NCBI GenBank assembly: GCA_010093485.1 | Contig: MU001508.1 | Span: forward strand, 572,051-636,050 | Source: Karstenula rhodostoma CBS 690.94 | Lineage: Eukaryota; Ascomycota; Dothideomycetes; Pleosporales; Didymosphaeriaceae | Direction: 5' to 3' | Length of the DNA: 64,000 nucleotides | Shown: positions 61,611-64,000 of the stretch, in pieces | Layout of the letters: each line of letters begins with the position of its first letter | Position numbering within the stretch: the stretch's first letter is position 1 | Position numbers and translations under genes: made by a program | The notes under the pieces: generated by a model | The model's input: only the letters and a program-made list of their open reading frames with translations | What the model was told of the DNA's origin: nothing | Database searches by the model: none

Positions 61611-62434
61611 ATGATCTCGCCCAAGTTGCTTATCCTGGGACTGCTCGCTGCCTCTGCGGCCGCACTCCCCACCGACTTGAGCCGTCGCGCCGCCATCGCC
61701 CACGATGCGGTCGTCGGTTTCGCGCAGACTGTGCCCTCCGGCACCACGGGCACCTTGATGCTCAAGTACAAGCCCTGGCTCAAGATCTTCAACGGCTGCG
61801 TGCCTTTCCCCGCCGTGGACGCTAAAGGAAACACTGGGTGCGCCTATCCCTCCTCCATCGAAAGTGGCCATACTGATGGACTCGCAGAGGCGGCCTCAAC
61901 CCTACTGGCAACCCCAACAGCGGCTGTTCCAGCTCCGCCGGCCAAGTGTACGCCCGCGCCGCGACGTACGACGGCGCCTACGCCATCATGTACAGCTGGT
62001 ACATGCCCAAGGACAGCCCGTCGTCCGGCCTCGGCCACCGCCACGACTGGGAGAACGTCGTCGTGTGGCTATCCTCTGCCTCGACGACTGCGACCATCCG
62101 CGGCGTCGCCATCTCTGCGCATGGAGACTATCAGAAGACGAGCTCGCCGTCGCTCGATGGTGCGTTTACCCTTCCCCCCACGTTTGTCTTTACAGGGAAT
62201 GGAACGCTGATGGATGCTGCAGGCACGCGCCCAAAGATCGGATATATCAGCTACTTCCCCGTGAACCACCAGCTCATTTCTACGTCGGATAAAGGCGGCG
62301 AGCAGCCACTGATTGCGTGGGAGAGCATGACTGCTGCCGCGAGGACGGCGATTGAAAATACGGACTTTGAGGATGCGACGCCCAGCTTTAGGGACTCGAA
62401 CTTTCAGTCGTATCTCGCGGATGCAATCATTTGA
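61611..62434 (+). CDS. NLP (NPP1 family, necrosis and ethylene inducing peptide-like) protein
   Basis: Two exons, 61611-61837 and 61888-62434, around a 50-bp intron give 257 residues. A signal peptide is visible (MISPKLLILGLLAASAAALP), so the protein is secreted. The NPP1 hallmark heptapeptide GHRHDWE is intact at residues 125-131, and two cysteines (63 and 89) fit a type 1 NLP; MYSWYMPKD lies upstream of the heptapeptide. Known type 1 members bind plant-membrane sphingolipids and damage plasma membranes, but many fungal copies are non-cytolytic and activity cannot be judged here. Without the intron the frame would break; GGGTGCG...CGCAG boundaries and family alignment support it. An upstream in-frame ATG at 61581 is less likely because it would bury the signal peptide. 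Confidence 0.92.
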
Positions 62435-62801
62435 GCGGTGAAGCAGTGGCTAGGAAGAGAAGCAGGAGGCTGGGGCGGAGATAGCTATGAAAAAACGATG
62501 CCTATTGCGACTTTCAAGAGCCTACCAAGTGCAGCGCTCCCTACGATCGTGTGTATACTGTGTATACATTGTTACACAGGTGTGGCGCAGAAGGCGCTAC
62601 CGAAGTACCTCGAAGGCCTTGGCTGACGTACGCCTGAGGCTCACCACTCGAAGAAGTAGGCATCAACGAACATGAGGCAGTGCAGTAGAACCTCGCCACA
62701 ACACATCCGCCATCAATACGAACAGCGACTCAACCGTCACTGTATAGCAAACCACAAGTCCCGGCGACGTTCGTAATCCAGCATCATCACCATCCATCAC
62801 A
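62435..62801. other. Intergenic, no gene seen
   Basis: Contains GTGTATACTGTGTATACATTG (62550-62570), two short near-palindromic GTATAC motifs. Nothing else recognised. Confidence 0.5.
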
Positions 62802-64000
62802 ATGACGACGTCAACGCACGACAAGATCCGCCAAGCAGCATCGCGCAACACGGAGCTCCTCGCGGGCCTTCACGAAACGGATTCCGCGCCCTCACAGCTG
62901 TACCAGCAAATACAGTACGTCAAGGACCTTAACGAGCAGCTCAAAGTCACCGAGAAACAAGTCACGCGTCAGAAAGAGAAGACAGCGCTCGAGCTCAAAG
63001 ACCACAAAAAATACAACGAATCCACCTTCCGACGCTTCGCGCACCGCGCCTCAGGCCGGACCGACAAATTCAACGAGAGAGCCGCCAAAGAAGAGAAGGA
63101 GTACTTTGACGCGATCCAAGCGCAGAAGAGCGCCGAAGACGAACTGTCCTACGTGCGACAACTCGTCGCAGAAGCCGAGACGACAAAAGCCTCGTACGAG
63201 CGCTCTGCCGCCCGCCACGATGAATTACAACGCGCCTTAGACGCCCTGTACAACTCCATCTTCGCCGGCACGACCCCCGAGTTCCCCGAGGAAGACGCCC
63301 GCGAAGCCGCCTGCGAGGCCGCCAACGCGCGCCTGCAGTCCCTCGCCCTGACCCTCGAGAAAGAACGCCATGTCCTGGAGCTCGTCAAGAAAGCCTGCGG
63401 CCGCCTGCTCGACGCAAAGAGGCTGCTCATGCAGGCCCACGACATGAGCACCATGGACCTCTGGGGCGGGTCTACGTTCGCGAGCATGGCGAAGCGGAAT
63501 GCGCTCGAGCAGGCTGACAGCTGCCTGCAGCAGGTGCGCATGTTGAGTCAGCAGATCCAGCAGATTGAGCCGGGGCGGGATGTGCGGAGTTTGGGGGCGG
63601 TGGATGTGAGGATTGGGAATATTTGGAGCGATGTCGTTTTCGACAATATCTTTACGGATATGGACATGTGGGTTGCTTTCCCCTTCTTTTCCCGTTTTTT
63701 GAGACGCATGGGGAGCGCGAGGCTAATCGAAATAGGCACCAGCGCATACAGCAAGCAGAAGCTCAACTCGACCGCGCGCTGGGCAAGGGCGCGCAGCTGA
63801 TGAAGGAGCAGCAGGGGAGGGAGAAGGCCCTATTCGCGGATGTCAACTATGCAAGTGGGGAGCTGCGCGAGAGGAGGATCGAGCTGCAGTGGAGTCGAGA
63901 AGAGGCATTCCGTAAAGTAGTGGGTGGGGAGGCGGTTGGGGAGAGGAGGATGCCGACGGCGGAGGGGGAGGATGAGGCGCCACCGGCGTATTCGAGGGAG
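62802..64000 (+). CDS. Coiled-coil protein, 3' end beyond window
   Basis: Exon 1 62802-63667 and exon 2 from 63736, joined across a 68-bp intron (GTGGGT...AATAG), give at least 377 residues, still open at the window end. Heptad-like helices occupy most of the protein: about 35-70 (QLKVTEKQVTRQKEKTALEL), 95-150, and 180-215. The segment FRRFAHRASGRTDKFNERAA is basic. It ends with PPAYSRE, a proline motif common in the C-terminus of a fungal family of unknown function. No signal peptide or membrane segment; probably a cytosolic scaffold. Exon 1 also contains MDLWGGSTFASMAKRNAL. The start is supported by an AAT-CACA-ATG context. I do not recognise a named family. Confidence 0.8.

Overview
The window reads as nuclear DNA of a filamentous ascomycete (Pezizomycotina, possibly a dothideomycete). 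Genes are compact with short introns (about 47-80 bp, one of 213 bp), GT-AG splicing and well-spaced promoters. The families present are typical of such fungi: a NACHT/STAND protein, a HET-domain remnant, a JEN carboxylate permease, an NCS1 permease, an NLP and a GPI-type secreted protein. Species cannot be fixed from the sequence alone.

Three zones are visible. (1) 1-1.37 kb is normal-composition DNA with one methyltransferase gene on the minus strand. (2) About 1.37-38.7 kb is a single extremely AT-rich block with razor-sharp edges. CpA/TpG and CpG are almost absent, so ATG and all long open frames are gone. The decay is C-to-T/G-to-A only, which is the signature of repeat-induced point mutation (RIP). 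Inside it I could reconstruct two nested Ty1/copia retrotransposons. An outer minus-strand element (10481-23245, 206-bp LTRs, ATAGT target duplication) sits in a 57-bp minisatellite and is split by an inner plus-strand element (13356-18887, 286-bp LTRs, GTAGG target duplication). The block also holds a DNA-transposase remnant near 36.5 kb, an antisense coding ghost at 11.07-12.2 kb, and many tandem arrays. (3) 38.7-64 kb is normal-composition, gene-bearing DNA.

Genes of zone 3, left to right: JEN-type lactate/pyruvate permease (-), zinc-free MDR oxidoreductase (-), a broken HET-domain gene (-) divergent from an 899-residue NACHT protein (+), NCS1 purine-cytosine permease (-), a small GPI-type secreted protein (-), a Sde182/DUF1593 nucleoside-hydrolase-like protein (+), a metallophosphoesterase (+), an EthD-like alpha/beta-barrel protein (+), an NLP with signal peptide (+), and a coiled-coil protein running off the right end (+). 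They do not form one pathway. The mixture of transport, self/non-self recognition and secreted proteins beside a large RIP block is typical of accessory, fast-evolving chromosome regions.
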